Below, one piece after another: positions 44,101 through 54,775 of a stretch of DNA of 64,000 nucleotides. Numbering within the stretch: position 1 is the first letter of the stretch; every line of letters starts with the position of its first letter. The stretch covers positions 96,340-160,339 of the forward strand of contig JAULBX010000004.1 in NCBI GenBank assembly GCA_032358255.1, written 5' to 3'. A program made the position numbers and the translations under genes. Below the pieces are notes generated by a model. That model worked only from the letters and a program-made list of their open reading frames with translations. It was not told where the DNA came from and made no database searches. This DNA comes from Heterotrichella gracilis (Eukaryota > Sar > Xanthophyceae > Tribonematales > Xanthonemataceae).

Positions 44101-45400
44101 TATTTCACCAACTGAGTATGCACCCATCCCCACCCACAAGGCTGGTTGTGCAAGGTCAAAGGATTGTGTTACACAAAAGCCTAAACCCTCACCTGCACCC
44201 TGCCCAGTGCCTCCAGTGCCTGCCCCTTGCGCAAATAGGCCAGCAGCTGGGTGGGGTCACGGCTGATGGCCTCGTCAAAATCCTGCACACAAGGGTTTAG
44301 GGTTATGGGTTAGGGTTTTGAGCAAGTGGGCAAACAGCTGGGCGGGGTCAGAGCTGATGGCCTCGTCTCTACCCTGCACACAAGGGTTTAGGGTCACAAC
44401 TGATGGTCTCGTCGAAATGCTGGGTTTAGGGTTTAGGGTTTGGTGCAGGTAGGCCAGCAGCTGGAAGGGGTCGTGCCCCATAGCCTCGGCGGATTCCTGC
44501 ACCATGAGGTTTTGGAGACGGTTTTGCGGCTGGCAAGCGAGGCGAGTGCCCTTGCGCACGGGTGAGTGGGTGACGTGCCAGGGCGTTGCTACAGGCATGT
44601 AGGGGTGTGTGGTAAGGGCAGATACACATGCCTTGGGTTCTATGCTATTGATGATATCAAAAGCACACACAGAGAAGGACGTGCTGCATCAGGACAGGGG
44701 TAGCAGTAGTGCAAATCCTGGGTGCAAGGCAACAGTGGTTGCAGACATGCTGGTACCCACTGGAACACACAAAAGAAGCGTGTGCCAGGTCAATTTGCAA
44801 CGATGCAAAACACCCACAACAGCCCAAGAATATTACTTGACAAGGAGGTAAACCATGGCCTGTGTGGACACCGTGCACACTCCCAGAGGTGGAGGATTGG
44901 GCGAAGTGGGAGTACATGCCGTGTGGTTAGCGTGGACCCACCAAGCAAACAGAAACCACGAACAAGCCACGACGCCCATGGGTTAAATCACCCTCAATTC
45001 GCTTTGACGGATAGTGGGCGGTTTTGATACGCACCCAATACACCTCTGTGGCATATACTACGGGACACGCCGACATGCATGCATATGCAATGCATGCACA
45101 CGACCCACACCCGAACCAGCAGCGCAAAGGCTCTCACAAGTGTACATACCAGTTTGGAAGTGGGTAGGATTACCATGGGTGGTTTTTTAAAACAGGTATC
45201 TGGTGCGACGGTACCTTGAGCGCCGCGCGGTTGAGCTCCCATTGCTGGTTGCAGAAGCCACGGTTGACGTACATCCGGCAGAGGGTCGCCTGCTCCTCCC
45301 TGACTCTCATCTCCTGGGCTTTGATGCTCTCGTCGAGCAGGCTTATGGCCACTCTGTAGTTGCCTTCGCCCAGCAGGGATCGCAGGGCATCGTCCGCCAT
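35132..45400 (-). CDS. TTC13-like tetratricopeptide-repeat protein, 17 exons
   Basis: Minus-strand exons, 5' to 3': 45215-45400, 44193-44282, 42958-43699, 42534-42720, 41885-42123, 41384-41526, 41031-41120, 40300-40467, 39698-39908, 39314-39387, 38765-38905, 38323-38586, 37645-37794, 37075-37225, 36320-36558, 35842-36042, 35132-35407. All phases close: 1183 residues. It starts MADDALRSLLGEGNYRVAI with TPR-like helices. A low-complexity insert in exon 3 has AGSPSKTPAA repeats, then a Val/Pro/Ala stretch and a Lys/Gly/Glu-rich stretch. TPR units follow (WNMLGLCKVSRGDIRDGIEA; MGYHRRAAADYDSCLGMDP). The C-terminal half carries the TTC13-type blocks CLSFYQREL, FGWRDAMDVVVRWRQLAEPND, FGSHTPMYSGQTKCVRYYMN, YYWYNFMPLARGSAAVGY and DTQTDWEAIL. 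TTC13 function is unknown to me. The exon 14 donor is GC. Introns teem with exon-edge copies. Confidence 0.92.
35645..35730 (-). repeat. Copy of TTC13-like exon 16 donor edge
   Basis: About 80 bases in plus sense, CCCCCACCTTTGGAATGGTG through GCCAGTATGGTGATGTA.CCCC, match the true exon end (35836-35912) with three or four changes. The copy sits downstream in intron 16 and keeps the GT donor on the minus strand. Confidence 0.92.
36277..36301 (+). repeat. Telomere-like array next to the TTC13-like exon 15 donor
   Basis: AAAACCCTAAACCCTAAACC CTAAC in plus sense, which is TTTAGGG repeats in gene sense, begins about 20 bases after the donor. Confidence 0.9.
37290..37385 (-). repeat. Copy of TTC13-like exon 14 5' part and acceptor
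   Basis: About 95 bases (plus sense GGCCGCCGTACACGGGCGTG to GTCCACCCACAGAACTTGTG) match 37150-37235 of the true exon. In gene sense it still reads QVLWVDLLSREGF. Degenerate TTTAGGG strings separate source and copy. Confidence 0.88.
37508..37572 (-). repeat. Copy of TTC13-like exon 13 donor edge
   Basis: Plus sense CACCTGGTCATTAGGCTCTG CCAGCTGGCGCCAGTGCACC repeats the true exon end at 37642-37700. In gene sense it reads HWRQLAEPNDQ and keeps the GTGGGT donor. Confidence 0.9.
38110..38172 (-). repeat. Copy of TTC13-like exon 12 donor edge
   Basis: Plus sense CCATGTCCATCAGCTTGTGC GCTAGATGGCAGCC then GTGCTGCTGGCGC matches the true end at 38321-38385. CCCTA-containing strings fill the gap. Confidence 0.8.
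38990..39068 (-). repeat. Copy of TTC13-like exon 11 acceptor edge
   Basis: About 75 bases (plus sense AGGCACTGCTGCTGGCGAGC CTCCTCGCTGTGGATAGTGG) repeat 38865-38935, and the flanking GGTTCCAGTTAGGGTTTCTG is also duplicated. Repeated AGGGTTTGTGGC units lie between. Confidence 0.92.
40203..40258 (-). repeat. Copy of TTC13-like exon 8 donor edge
   Basis: Plus sense CCCCCACCTCCTTTAAGCGC CTGCGCCATGTTGATCCAGG repeats the true exon end at 40293-40345. TTAGGGTTTAGGGTTC lies between. Confidence 0.9.
40518..40720 (-). repeat. Three degraded copies of TTC13-like exon 8 acceptor edge
   Basis: The true exon start (plus sense GGTTGCGGTCAACGCAATTC TGGGGGC at 40449-40475) recurs at about 40529-40556, 40610-40637 and 40696-40716, each with TAGGGT fragments before it. 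Confidence 0.85.
41186..41226 (-). repeat. Copy of TTC13-like exon 7 acceptor edge
   Basis: CAAAGTACAGCTCAGCCT then GCCATCCTGAGAGGA repeats the true boundary at 41090-41129. GCTTAGGGTTTAGATTAAGGG lies between. Confidence 0.85.
41690..41800 (-). repeat. Copies of TTC13-like exon 6 acceptor and exon 5 donor edges
   Basis: Plus sense GCGCCAAAGTTCTCCTCTGC AACTGCA at about 41694-41720 copies the exon 6 start (41505-41531). CACGCACATCTCAGCGAGGC TT at about 41775-41796 copies the exon 5 donor (41880-41900). Both copies lie within intron 5. Confidence 0.75.
42424..42485 (-). repeat. Copy of TTC13-like exon 4 donor edge
   Basis: TTGTGTGACACCTTAGCCTTG through GGCCTTGGGGATGGGGGTGGA repeats 42535-42597. 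The region between is AGGGTTTAGGGTC-type sequence. Confidence 0.88.
44310..44515 (-). repeat. Two extra copies of TTC13-like exon 2 acceptor and 5' half
   Basis: The true exon 2 (44193-44282) begins DFDEAISRDPTQLLAYLRK in gene sense. A copy at about 44322-44385 reads GRDEAISSDPAQLFAHLLK. A second at about 44445-44510 reads ESAEAMGHDPFQLLAYLH. Each has an AG acceptor before it and TTTAGGG units beside it. Confidence 0.9.
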
Positions 45401-46469
45401 GGTTAGCTTGGGGGTGGGCAAATGCGCCCAGAACAGGGGTTCAAAAAGGGGTTCAAAACGCCTTTGGTGGTGATGAGAGGAGACTACCCCTCCTGGTGTA
45501 TGACTCTGAAGGAACAACTGCCTTTGTAAGCAAGGCGTGGTTGGCAACCTGGTGTGTCAGGGGGTACCCATGCCGAGTTCGATCATGTTGGATCGCAACA
45601 TGGATCATCAGAACCCTCATCAGACATGATTGCATGTGATTTCAAAATGATTTAAGGCTGAGGAGGAGGGCACTCCCACGACAACCCCAGGTTTTGAGAA
45701 CCTGGCATTCAGTTGCCTATTTCTCATGCACAAGGTGGTCAGAAGCCTTGCAGTCTGCAGCACACGTGTCTCTCGTGAGCACTGCGTGGATCAGGCGTGC
45801 ACCACCCAGCCCTGGCCGCGGTTTACATGTGCATGCATGCAAAAAGGCAACCTCAATTGTTTCGCGGTTTTACTCCAACGGCCCGCTTTCCTGTCATTGC
45901 TTCAAACAGGCGCTAGGTCGTTTTTGTAAAAGTGGTCCTGTATGGCTGCTCAAAGTGTCTCAATTCGCACAAGACAGGACACCTGTGCTGTTGCTGACTA
46001 ACACAGCTTCACCAACACCGTTCCTCCGCCCCTGAACACAAATTTTTGCGGTAACACAACGCCTTGGGTAGACGTTTGTTTACAAACCTCGTCAGAGCCA
46101 GCGCCAAAGCAAGGGCATATGCGCTTTCCACAAACAGCGAACCGTTTCCCACCTGAGGAAGCGTTTCACACCACGCGCGCCCTGCACAGCTTGTGCCCCC
46201 AGCATGCCACCTCCCAGCGCCAAACCACATACACGCAACAACATAGGGGTGTGGCAGCTTCAGACGACACCCTAGGGTATTGCCAGTCCTCCTGAGCCGG
46301 CGCAGCACTAAACCATTTCCCTAACAGCCAGGACCCTAGACCCTATTCAGCAACCAGCACCAGCCACACATACCACCCAGGACACAGCACGACCCTAGCC
46401 AGCAACCACACATACCAGTTAGGAGCACAACCAAGATGCTGTACTGCGCCTAAGACCGGCAACTAGCCC
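45401..46469. other. Divergent intergenic region, TTC13-like / F-box-Sel1
   Basis: The two genes diverge from here, so it should hold both promoters. I see no additional exon or RNA gene. A minus-strand 5' UTR exon of the TTC13-like gene is possible but unsupported. Confidence 0.4.
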
Positions 46470-49400
46470 TTGTTAGCAAAGTGCGCGCACCAGGGGTTGG
46501 CAGCGCACTGTCACGTGTGGGCCCCCATGGCCCCCACCTGCTGCCTGGTGCCAGTGGCTGGGCCCATTGAGGTGCTGCCACCTGGCACGCTACCACACGA
46601 GGTGCTGCACGAGGTGAGGCAACAAACTACCCTTCACAAGGGTCTCGAGCCCTGGCACGACATTAGCATGCCTGCCTGAGATTTAACCCATGCCCACGCT
46701 TGACTGACAACACAGTGCATCTTGGCAGGGTGGTGATGGGCTGGTGGGTGTCATGGACTGACGGGTGCTGTGCGAATCTGTGCAGGGTCCCGTATTATGT
46801 ACCCAGCTGTCCAAGGCTAAGAAGCTGTATTGGTGCTCAAGTGCTGGCACGCCGGTACGCAAAACCCTGCAAAACCCTAAAGCTGTACCCTCCCCAGTGC
46901 GCTGTCAGCACGCCAACACACCCCGCATTCTACGCTTGACCACTCAGTGTGATACTTTGGGTGGCAGCATATGTTCTCTGCTTAAATATCTTTTCGTGCT
47001 GTGTACTGCGTGCTGCCCTGTGACAAAAGCACACATTAGGGGTTTTGCCCGTCCTCGGTACAGCACCACAAACCCCACAGTAGGATCTATAGTCATCCTC
47101 CGTACCACCTTCCCCTTGCAGGTGAATGAGTACGGCAGCGCAGCGGCTGGGTTCCGGGTGCACGGCGACGTGTGCGTGGTGGGGTCCACAGGCAGCAAGG
47201 GTGAGATGGTGGAGTGGCTGCAGGGGATGGCGTTCAGGGTGGCGCGGTACTCGCAACCCTTTGGAGCGCAGGCGGCAGGTGCGTGCCTGGGCCCGGGGTG
47301 GGTTTGGAGGGGTTCCCACAAGCAGAGGCACCTACTACCTAGGTACAGGGTTGACATCAGAGGCAGCAGTGCTAACCTGTCTAAATTGAATACACAGTTT
47401 TTTTACGCGTGCAATCTTTTATTTCTTTTTTACTGCATGGGATGTGCAGTGGTCGGTCCTGAGGATCAGGTTGGATCGCCGGGCCAGCTCATGAAGTACC
47501 TCATCCGGTGCCGCTCCCTCCCCTCGCTCGATGACGGTGCTGCTTCCCCCCTTGCCTCCTCCCCTCCCACCCCCTCCACACCGCCACCCCTGCCACACCA
47601 CACCCTGGCAGACAGCTCACAAGGGGGGGTTGGCACTGCCACCACCGCCAGCCAATCACTATCTGGTGGCTCATTTCCAGTGGACCCAACAACGCAAAGC
47701 GCAATTGCAGACACTGCCACGAGCCCTGAAACTGAGGGGCGCACGGGTGTGACTTTTACACCCCTTGCTGGAACCCCTCCAGCACAGCCAGCTGGAACCC
47801 TACCCCCCAGCCGGCGCCCCATGGCAGCATACCTTGCCAACGCAGGGTGCCACGTCCTCCCCACTGACCACCATCACACCACCCCCTGGAGGGAAACCAC
47901 CACCGCAGCACCAGCACCAGCACCAGCACCAGCGGCAGCCGATGGCGCAAAATCTCGAGTGCCCTCCTGGGCAGGCGCGGCCAATGAGGCGGTGCAGATG
48001 GATCCCCGCCAAAAATTGATGTGGAGCATTGCGGGGCAGGCGACGTCGATGTCTTGGGGGTCGGGAATGGCGGCAAATGTGGCGCATTTGGAAGGGAGAG
48101 GGGGTCTTGCTCCCGCCCAGCCACCAAGGGTTTCCACTGATGGGCTAGGGTCCAAGGGGGATACTTCACAGTCGACATGTGGGAGAGTGGTGGAGAGAAG
48201 TGTGCCTGAAGACAACCATGAGGGGGCCAAGCCCTCCACCTCCTCTCATAGGATGAAGCACTCCCTCAGCTTCACTGATGTCACCATCTCCCCCTGCGAT
48301 CTCCTCCCCAAGCAGCCCAAACGTGACACCCCCTCCCCTGCACATGAGCCACATGCGCCTCCCCTGGACAGCGCACATGCTGACCTGGCGTTGCCACGTG
48401 GCTCCCGTGCTTATGTGGCGCCATCACAGGCGGTTGCTGCACCAGCTCAGCCTTGGTCTCACTTGCCTGTCGAGCTGCTTGGCCAGGTGGCGGCAGCTGT
48501 GGGCAACGCGGCGCCCGTCATTGCCATGTCAGGTGAGGGGGGCAAGGGTAAGGGGGGCCGGCACAGGTGTCAGCAGCACAGCATGCAGATCTTGCCACAG
48601 GGCAAGTGGTCTGCTTACATGAAATCCCTCGAGGGTATCGAGACAGTAGACAGGCACAATACACATATACCTTTCCTCATGCGCATGTTGGAAACCTTGC
48701 AATGACATCCCCGAATACCTGTGACCCCCCCCCACACACACCCCTCCCCAAGTTGCATGCCCGCACTTCTCAACCCCCCCGCCTCCACCAGAGCATGCCC
48801 CGCCCACCGGTACCTCATCCAAAACCCTAAACCCTACACCCTGCAGGCGCCTGCCGAGCCTGGCGCAGCGGCCTGTGCAGCGACCGCCTCCCGCTGCTGC
48901 AGCTGCGATTCGCCCTGGATGTGGCACGCCCCCTGCATGGCACCCACACCGCCCTGCCGGGCCACATGCTGCAGCGCATGGAGGCGCCGCCACTGCCCAT
49001 GCTTGCATGCCAGGTGAGGCTGAAGGCAGTCAGTTAGTCACCTGCATAGAAACCAGCGTGTGGGCTGACGTGGGGTCTTGGTTCTGCGTGTTGTAGCAGT
49101 CAGGACTTGGATTACAGTTGTGGTGCCGGGTTGAATTGTTTCAGGTGGGTGGGTGTCACCCTGCGTTCCAGCTGCAGATGGGGACCATTCTCAATAAGTC
49201 TCCCTCCCCTGCATCAAGGGCTCCCACAGGCAAGCAGGCAGCCCTTTGTAGGCAGTGGTCCCCTGGTGGGAGCCAGCGGCCTCTAACTCGCCCTCTATGC
49301 GTTCCTTTTCTCTCTTGGTTATAGGCAGCTGAAACAGTTTGCCGCACTTGCAGGCCGCCTCAGTGGGCAATGTGGGTGCCAGTGTGGCCCTCGCCCAGGC

Positions 49401-50408
49401 CCTGACTGCCATGGGGCGCCCAGGGGAGGCGCTGCGCCACTGGAGGAGGGCGGCCAGGGGGGGTCACGCAGAGGCGCAGCTGCGCACAGGGCATGCGTAC
49501 TACAAGGCAAGGGTCTCAGCCCTAAAAGAAAACCTTTTTTTAAAAGACTTCTGCGTAAGGAACACGTTCGCTACGCTTGTGCATGTGATGCAGGCTGCAT
49601 GAAACCAATGTAGGCTGTTTGCAAACTTGCTTCCTATTTTTGCTCGCGGACTGGACATGATGAGCCGAGTGCCCATCCAAAGGTGTCGTCAGCAGTGTTG
49701 TCCGCACGGGAAGGGACTTCTTGTCGCCCACCTCCGCCCCATCCTGCTCCCTCCCTCCCCTTTTCACCATAAATCCCCCCCTGCAGGGCTGCATGGACCT
49801 TCCCCGGGACTCTGAGGAGGCGCTGATGTGGCTGTCAAGGGGGGCAAAGGCGCTCCTGGAGGCGAACGCAGAGGGGAATGGAGGGGGGGAGCTGCTGGGC
49901 CACGCCGCAATGGTGCTCGGCTACCTGCACCTGGATGGGGAGGCAGTGGCGGTCAACCTGGCAGACGCAGTGCGCTGGTTCGAGGTGAGGGCTAATAGCA
50001 TAGTAAATAGCAATGTGCCCTCAGCAGATTTGTACTTCATTGTTTTTAATTTTCATTATTGTGGCTAGGGGGACGGTGTGTAGGTAAAGTTTCCTGCATG
50101 CCCCATGGGTGGGGTGCATCCAAAAAATGTGTCCACACGCAAAGCACTCCTGTCAAGCCGCGCCTAAGTACCCATTCCACATGGAGGGTATGTGGTCCAT
50201 AGTATGCATTTAAGTGGCTGCATTCTTGACACACTGTGTAAAGAATCCCAGCAGGTTTAGGTGCGGTACATACCCATGATGTCACTCTTTGGCGTTGCCT
50301 CAAACCCAATATCTGCTGTATAATCTCCTGCAGGTTGCTGCCCGCAGCGGGTCCCGAGAGGCAGAGCAGGTGCTGGGCACACTGTTCAACACAGGGCAGT
50401 ATGGTTGA
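46470..50408 (+). CDS. F-box / Sel1-repeat protein
   Basis: Exons 46470-46613, 46786-46854, 47122-47278, 47450-48532, 48847-49013, 49354-49506, 49787-49984 and 50334-50408 close to 681 residues. Exon 4 encodes a long disordered Pro/Ala/Ser/Thr-rich stretch and ends in the start of an F-box-like motif (HLPVELLGQVAAAVGNAAPV), completed in exon 5 (CRAWRSGLCSDRLPLL). Exons 6-8 form Sel1-type helical repeats: ALRHWRRAARGGHAEAQLRT, AMVLGYLHLDGEAVAVNLAD with AVRWFE, and AARSGSREAEQVLGTLF. F-box proteins recruit substrates to SCF ubiquitin ligases through SKP1; plants have F-box proteins with Sel1 repeats in this order. The N-terminal 120 residues (exons 1-3, with GFRVHGDVCVVGS) are unrecognised. The start is uncertain between 46470 and a downstream ATG about 57 bases later. 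The exon 6 donor is GC (AAG|GCAAGG). An uninterrupted frame over 46765-48705 crosses real introns and should not be taken as one exon. Confidence 0.78.
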
Positions 50409-51072
50409 GGCGGAACAGCGTGGTGGCGCCAGTGCCGCGAGGCGGAACAGCTCGCTGGCGTGGGTGCTGCATTGCTGAAGACCAGTGAGGCGGAATGTGC
50501 ACTGTTGAATTGCATTTACATTTTTATATGCGTGCCCAACTTGGGATGCGTGTTACAGGCACAAATTATAACTACGCACTTTGAGTATTGTTGCTCAGGG
50601 TTGAGCAGTCCTTTTGAACAGCACAGGCAAGGCTTGTATATCACATTCCTGGACCCATTTCCATAGCCCAGCCCTAGGCTTTCAGCTGGGAGGCAGCCTG
50701 CCTGGCAAAGGAGGTCTGTAACTTCATCATACCAACTGGGATGTGTTTGTTCCACATCGTGAATCAGCAGTGGCAGAATAGCAAAAGGAGCAAAAATAAA
50801 ATATAAAACAATTTTTCAAAAACAATATTCTTCTCAAGGGAGGAATTGTCAATGCAGGGGAGGCAATCCGATGGCAGGCGTGGCGCAGCCTTGATAGCAC
50901 ATCAACATGCACTGCTCTCCTACACTTCACAACGGTTGTTGAACTGCGATTATCGTTCTGTCGTAGACCAGTGCTACTGGTGACTGTGTGGCAGTCGAGA
51001 ACAGGGCAACTCGGTGTGCCATCTGCTCACCAATTCGAAGCTTTGGAGACAGGTTCAAAAGCACACTTCACC
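50409..51072. other. Intergenic region, F-box-Sel1 / SHMT
   Basis: Contains the first gene's 3' UTR, with a TGTAA at 50717-50721, and the SHMT promoter. Just after the stop, GAGGCGGAACAG recurs three times (50407-50500). AT-rich around 50780-50830. No further gene is supported. Confidence 0.45.
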
Positions 51073-53458
51073 ATGGAGGCCGTGTTTCCAGAGGCTCTGA
51101 GCAGCCTGCAGGATGCCGATCCTGAGATGTATGAGCTTATCGAGAACGAAAAGGCCCGCCAGTGGTATGTCCTGCTGTCCAACGCCTATCGTGGCATGCG
51201 TGTCTCGCAGCGATGCCATGCATCGTGGCCCTCATCCTCGCCCCACGTCCCTGCAGGCTGGGTATCGAGCTAATTGCGTCGGAAAACTTCACCTCTCGGC
51301 CTGTGATGGAGGCTCTTGGCTCCTGCCTGACCAACAAGTATTCCGAGGGCCAGCCAGGTGCACGGTACTATGGTGGCAATGAGAACATCGATAAAGTGGA
51401 GCTGCTGTGCAAGAAGAGGGCCCTGGAAGCTTTCCACCTGGACCCAGAGAGCTGGGGCGTGAACGTGCAGCCCTACTCCGGCAGGTAAGGCCAGGATGCC
51501 TTGGGAACAAGATGTGCGAAGCTTTGATGTGGTCACTGAACAGCCCTAGCTGCTGCAGCTGTGTTCAAATCCTGTGCGTTTCCTTTGCAGCCCCGCCAAC
51601 TTCGCTGCGTACACAGCCATCCTGAACCCACACGACCGCATCATGGGTCTCGATCTGCCCAGCGGTGGCCATCTCACCCATGGCTATTACACTGCCAATG
51701 GCAAGAAGATCTCTGCAACCTCGATCTTCTTCGAGTCCCTGCCCTACAAGCTGGACATTGCTGTGAGTAAAGCTTGCTTTTTTCTCTGCCTATTAGACAT
51801 CCTGCTGACAGTTACTGACAGATTTGAATTCGAAGGTCAGTTTGGGATTCGATTGAGTGTTTTCCCCTCTGCAGACTGGGCTGGTGGATTACGACAAGCT
51901 TGAGGAAAAAGCTTTGGACTACAGGCCCAGGCTGATCATTTGCGGTGCCTCAGCCTACTCCAGGGACTTTGACTACCCACGCCTGCGCGCGATCGCTGAC
52001 AAGGCTGGCTCCTACCTCATGGCAGACATTGCACACATCAGCGGCCTGGTGGCTGCACAGCTGCTGTCCTCGCCCTTCGAGTACTGCGACATCGTGACCA
52101 CAACCACGCACAAGTCACTGCGTGGACCTCGCGCTGGGATGATCTTCTTCCGCAGGGTGAGTCGGGCGCCTACGTACTGCCTACTGGCAACTGTGATCCG
52201 ATCCTGGGCCATTTCAATGCGATCCAGCCGCCGCTTGTTGCTGCTTAGCAACTCATCTTCCCTTGCATTCTCAGTCATGCATGGAGGACGGGTTATATGG
52301 ATGCAATGCGTTGAGTGTGTGGGGTTGCGTTCCGCTGCCAACATGCTCACTTTCACCCCTTGTCCATGCCAGGGCCCCAAGCCTGCAGATCGCCTGGCCA
52401 AGGGTGAGCCAGAGGGCACGCTGTACGACTACGAGGACAAGGTCAACTTTGCAGTGTTCCCCTCGCTGCAAGGCGGCCCACACAACCACCAGGTGCGCTG
52501 CGATGGGGATTGCCTAAACGAGGCTTAGTTTTACCAAATGTGTGATTACCAAGTCAAACCCTGTTTGCCCTGCCAAGAATTGTAACCCTAAAAGATAACT
52601 GCTAGGACTTTCTGGTGATCTCTGGCATTGCTGCGGGCGCTCCATTCAATCCGTATAAATATTTTGATGGCGCTCAGTGCCTTGCTGGTCTCAAGCCAAG
52701 CCGCGTGTCGCAGGTTGGCGCGCTGGCTGTGGCCCTCAAGTACGCCCAGACCCCCGAGTTTGTGGCCTACCAGAAGCAGGTGATTGCCAACGCGCGTGCC
52801 CTGGCCGCCGCCCTGGTGTCTCGCGGCTGCACGCTGGTCACCGGCGGCACTGACAACCACCTCATCCTGTGGGACCTGCGGCCCGAGGGCATCACCGGGT
52901 CCAAGATGGAGAAGGCCTGCGACATGTGCCACATCACGCTCAACAAGAACGCGGTGGTGGGCGACGTGAGCGCCATGACGCCCGGCGGCGTGCGCATCGG
53001 CACCCCCGCCATGTCCTCACGCGGCCTCAAGGAGGCTGACTTTGAGGAGGTGGCTGCGTTCCTGTACGAGGTGTTGGGGGTGTGCAAGGAGGTGCAGAAG
53101 AGCCACGGCAAGATGCTCAAGGACTTCAACAGGTGAGGGCCAGGCTTGGCCGGTTACTGAGGAAACAGCATAGGGCTTTGCATAGGCCTGGAGCCAGAGT
53201 TCCATGCATGGATGGTGCCATGTATGGTGAAGCTCGAGATAGATGTGCGAAGCCGGGCGCATAACTGCCGTGCTATACTGGCAATGTGGATGAATGCTTG
53301 CATGCATTGTCACTGTGCTCACCTGCGCTTCCTGCAGGGGTCTTGATGACAACGAGCAGCTGAAGGACATCCGCCGCCGCGTGTTGGAGTTTGGCTCTCG
53401 CTATGCCATGCCTGGCTTTGACATCAGCGGCCTCAAAAACTACCTGGCAGACCACTGA
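51073..53458 (+). CDS. SHMT: Serine hydroxymethyltransferase
   Basis: Converts serine and tetrahydrofolate to glycine and 5,10-methylene-tetrahydrofolate, using pyridoxal phosphate. Exons 51073-51164, 51257-51484, 51591-51762, 51875-52156, 52373-52492, 52714-53132 and 53338-53458 give 477 residues, normal for the family. Motifs in order: [39 protein letters not shown], the substrate loop [41 protein letters not shown], the cofactor-lysine motif [30 protein letters not shown] and [16 protein letters not shown]. There is no N-terminal extension before the conserved core, so a cytosolic form is likely; algae usually also have mitochondrial and plastid forms. Introns are mostly about 90-220 bases, canonical, and free of telomere-like strings and exon-edge copies. 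Codon use is strongly G/C-ending, as for a highly expressed gene. Confidence 0.97.
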
Positions 53459-54775
53459 GCGCGGCGATGAGCACTGGTGCCATAGCACTGCTGGGAATTT
53501 TTTGGGGTGGGGCTGCGGGTGTGCGACTGTTCAGGCGAATTCTTGAAAGGGGAGAGCCTGGTTGAGTCAGCACATTGGCGGGCAGCGATGTTTTCACAGC
53601 GATGGGGCAGCAGGGGGAGATGAGCTGCATTTGAGCAGGTTCAGCCATTTGCTGTGTGCCTGGTGTGTTGGCTTTAGCAATTAGTACTTCAGAAAAGCGA
53701 GCATTTTCGGTAGCATAATAAAAATGGGTATACATCGTATATGAAACGTCCACTCGTACCATATTTTTCATTTTACAGTGGCCAGTTATGCTTGGTAATA
53801 GGTGTTCCTACTGCTTCCACACGCAGTCCTGCATTTTGTGCATTGGTAATGTAGCAGGCATCCATTGCAGCCTTCATGCTAGTGGCAAGGTTATTCCTGC
53901 TATGCAGGTCTGGACATTCCAATCTTGTGCTGGAATATATTACCGAATTGTCTCTTGTTTGAACACAAATCTGCCCTGCGAAATGAACTTCTGAGTGATA
54001 GGTTAGGCGCCGCAGGCCTCTTGTGGCGTGCGGGTTGCAGAGGGGCAGTGCATGCCCATGTCCTGCGCAGCGGTGCTGCCAGCCCGCCGGGTTGGCCCCG
54101 TGACATTGCCCTTGACAGTGACTGACTGCTTGTTTTTTGCTTTGTTTCTTTGCTCGCCAACTGCCAGTGTCATCTGTTTGTTCGTTGCCATCTGTCTTGC
54201 ATGGCTTGTACTTTGCACTGTCACAACTGCATCAGCTGCATGCAGTGTGCGTAATTTTGATGCCACTATGATGGCTGCCCATTGCATATTGACCAATATG
54301 CAATGCCGACAGATGAAGAATCGTTAGAATCTATGGTTAATCGTCTTCAGGGAACAATTATTGCCATAATATGCCACATCATGGTGTGCCGGGGTATCTA
54401 GAGCCGGCTGGTCTATGGCATTGCGCAAGTTCTGCAGGTACTATAGGCACTGCCAGGTAATAGGCCGATTTGGCTTCCTTCGAGGAAGGCCCAGCCAAAT
54501 CGGCAGCAGGGTTCGAACCAAGGCAAAATTGGACCTTTTCTACACTGTGGGCCCAGACCACTGCCAGCGGCTGGTGGAAAAATGGTGTGCAAATTAGCAG
54601 CCCAACTTCAAATTTTGCCCCCAGATACACCCTCCCCAGTATCTGTGGGGTGATACACACTACACCAATTTGTTAACACTGCAGTGCATTGACACTGTCC
54701 ATCGACGCAACCATGCATGCTCCATTTAGGCGCTCTCTTTATAATCCACCCCCATGCCCCATGCGCCATGGCGCC
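53459..54775. other. Intergenic region between SHMT and a convergent minus-strand gene
   Basis: Holds the SHMT 3' UTR, with a possible AATAAA at 53717-53722. No coding exon is supported. It contains the hairpin listed separately at 54464-54504. Confidence 0.4.
54464..54504. repeat. Compact hairpin
   Basis: GCCGATTTGG (54464-54473) pairs perfectly with CCAAATCGGC (54495-54504), and an inner CTTCCT/AGGAAG stem closes a three-base loop. A short TTCGAA sits just after it, but no tRNA can be folded. Confidence 0.7.

Noticed and set aside
46765-48705. A single 646-residue plus-strand frame
   Set aside because: Splice sites and the Sel1 continuation show that it spans two introns and runs past the donor at 48533. 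Only parts of it are coding.
54505-54530. GGTTCGAACC resembling a tRNA B box
   Set aside because: It is a self-complementary word beside a hairpin. Stem pairing for a tRNA T arm fails and no A box is present.
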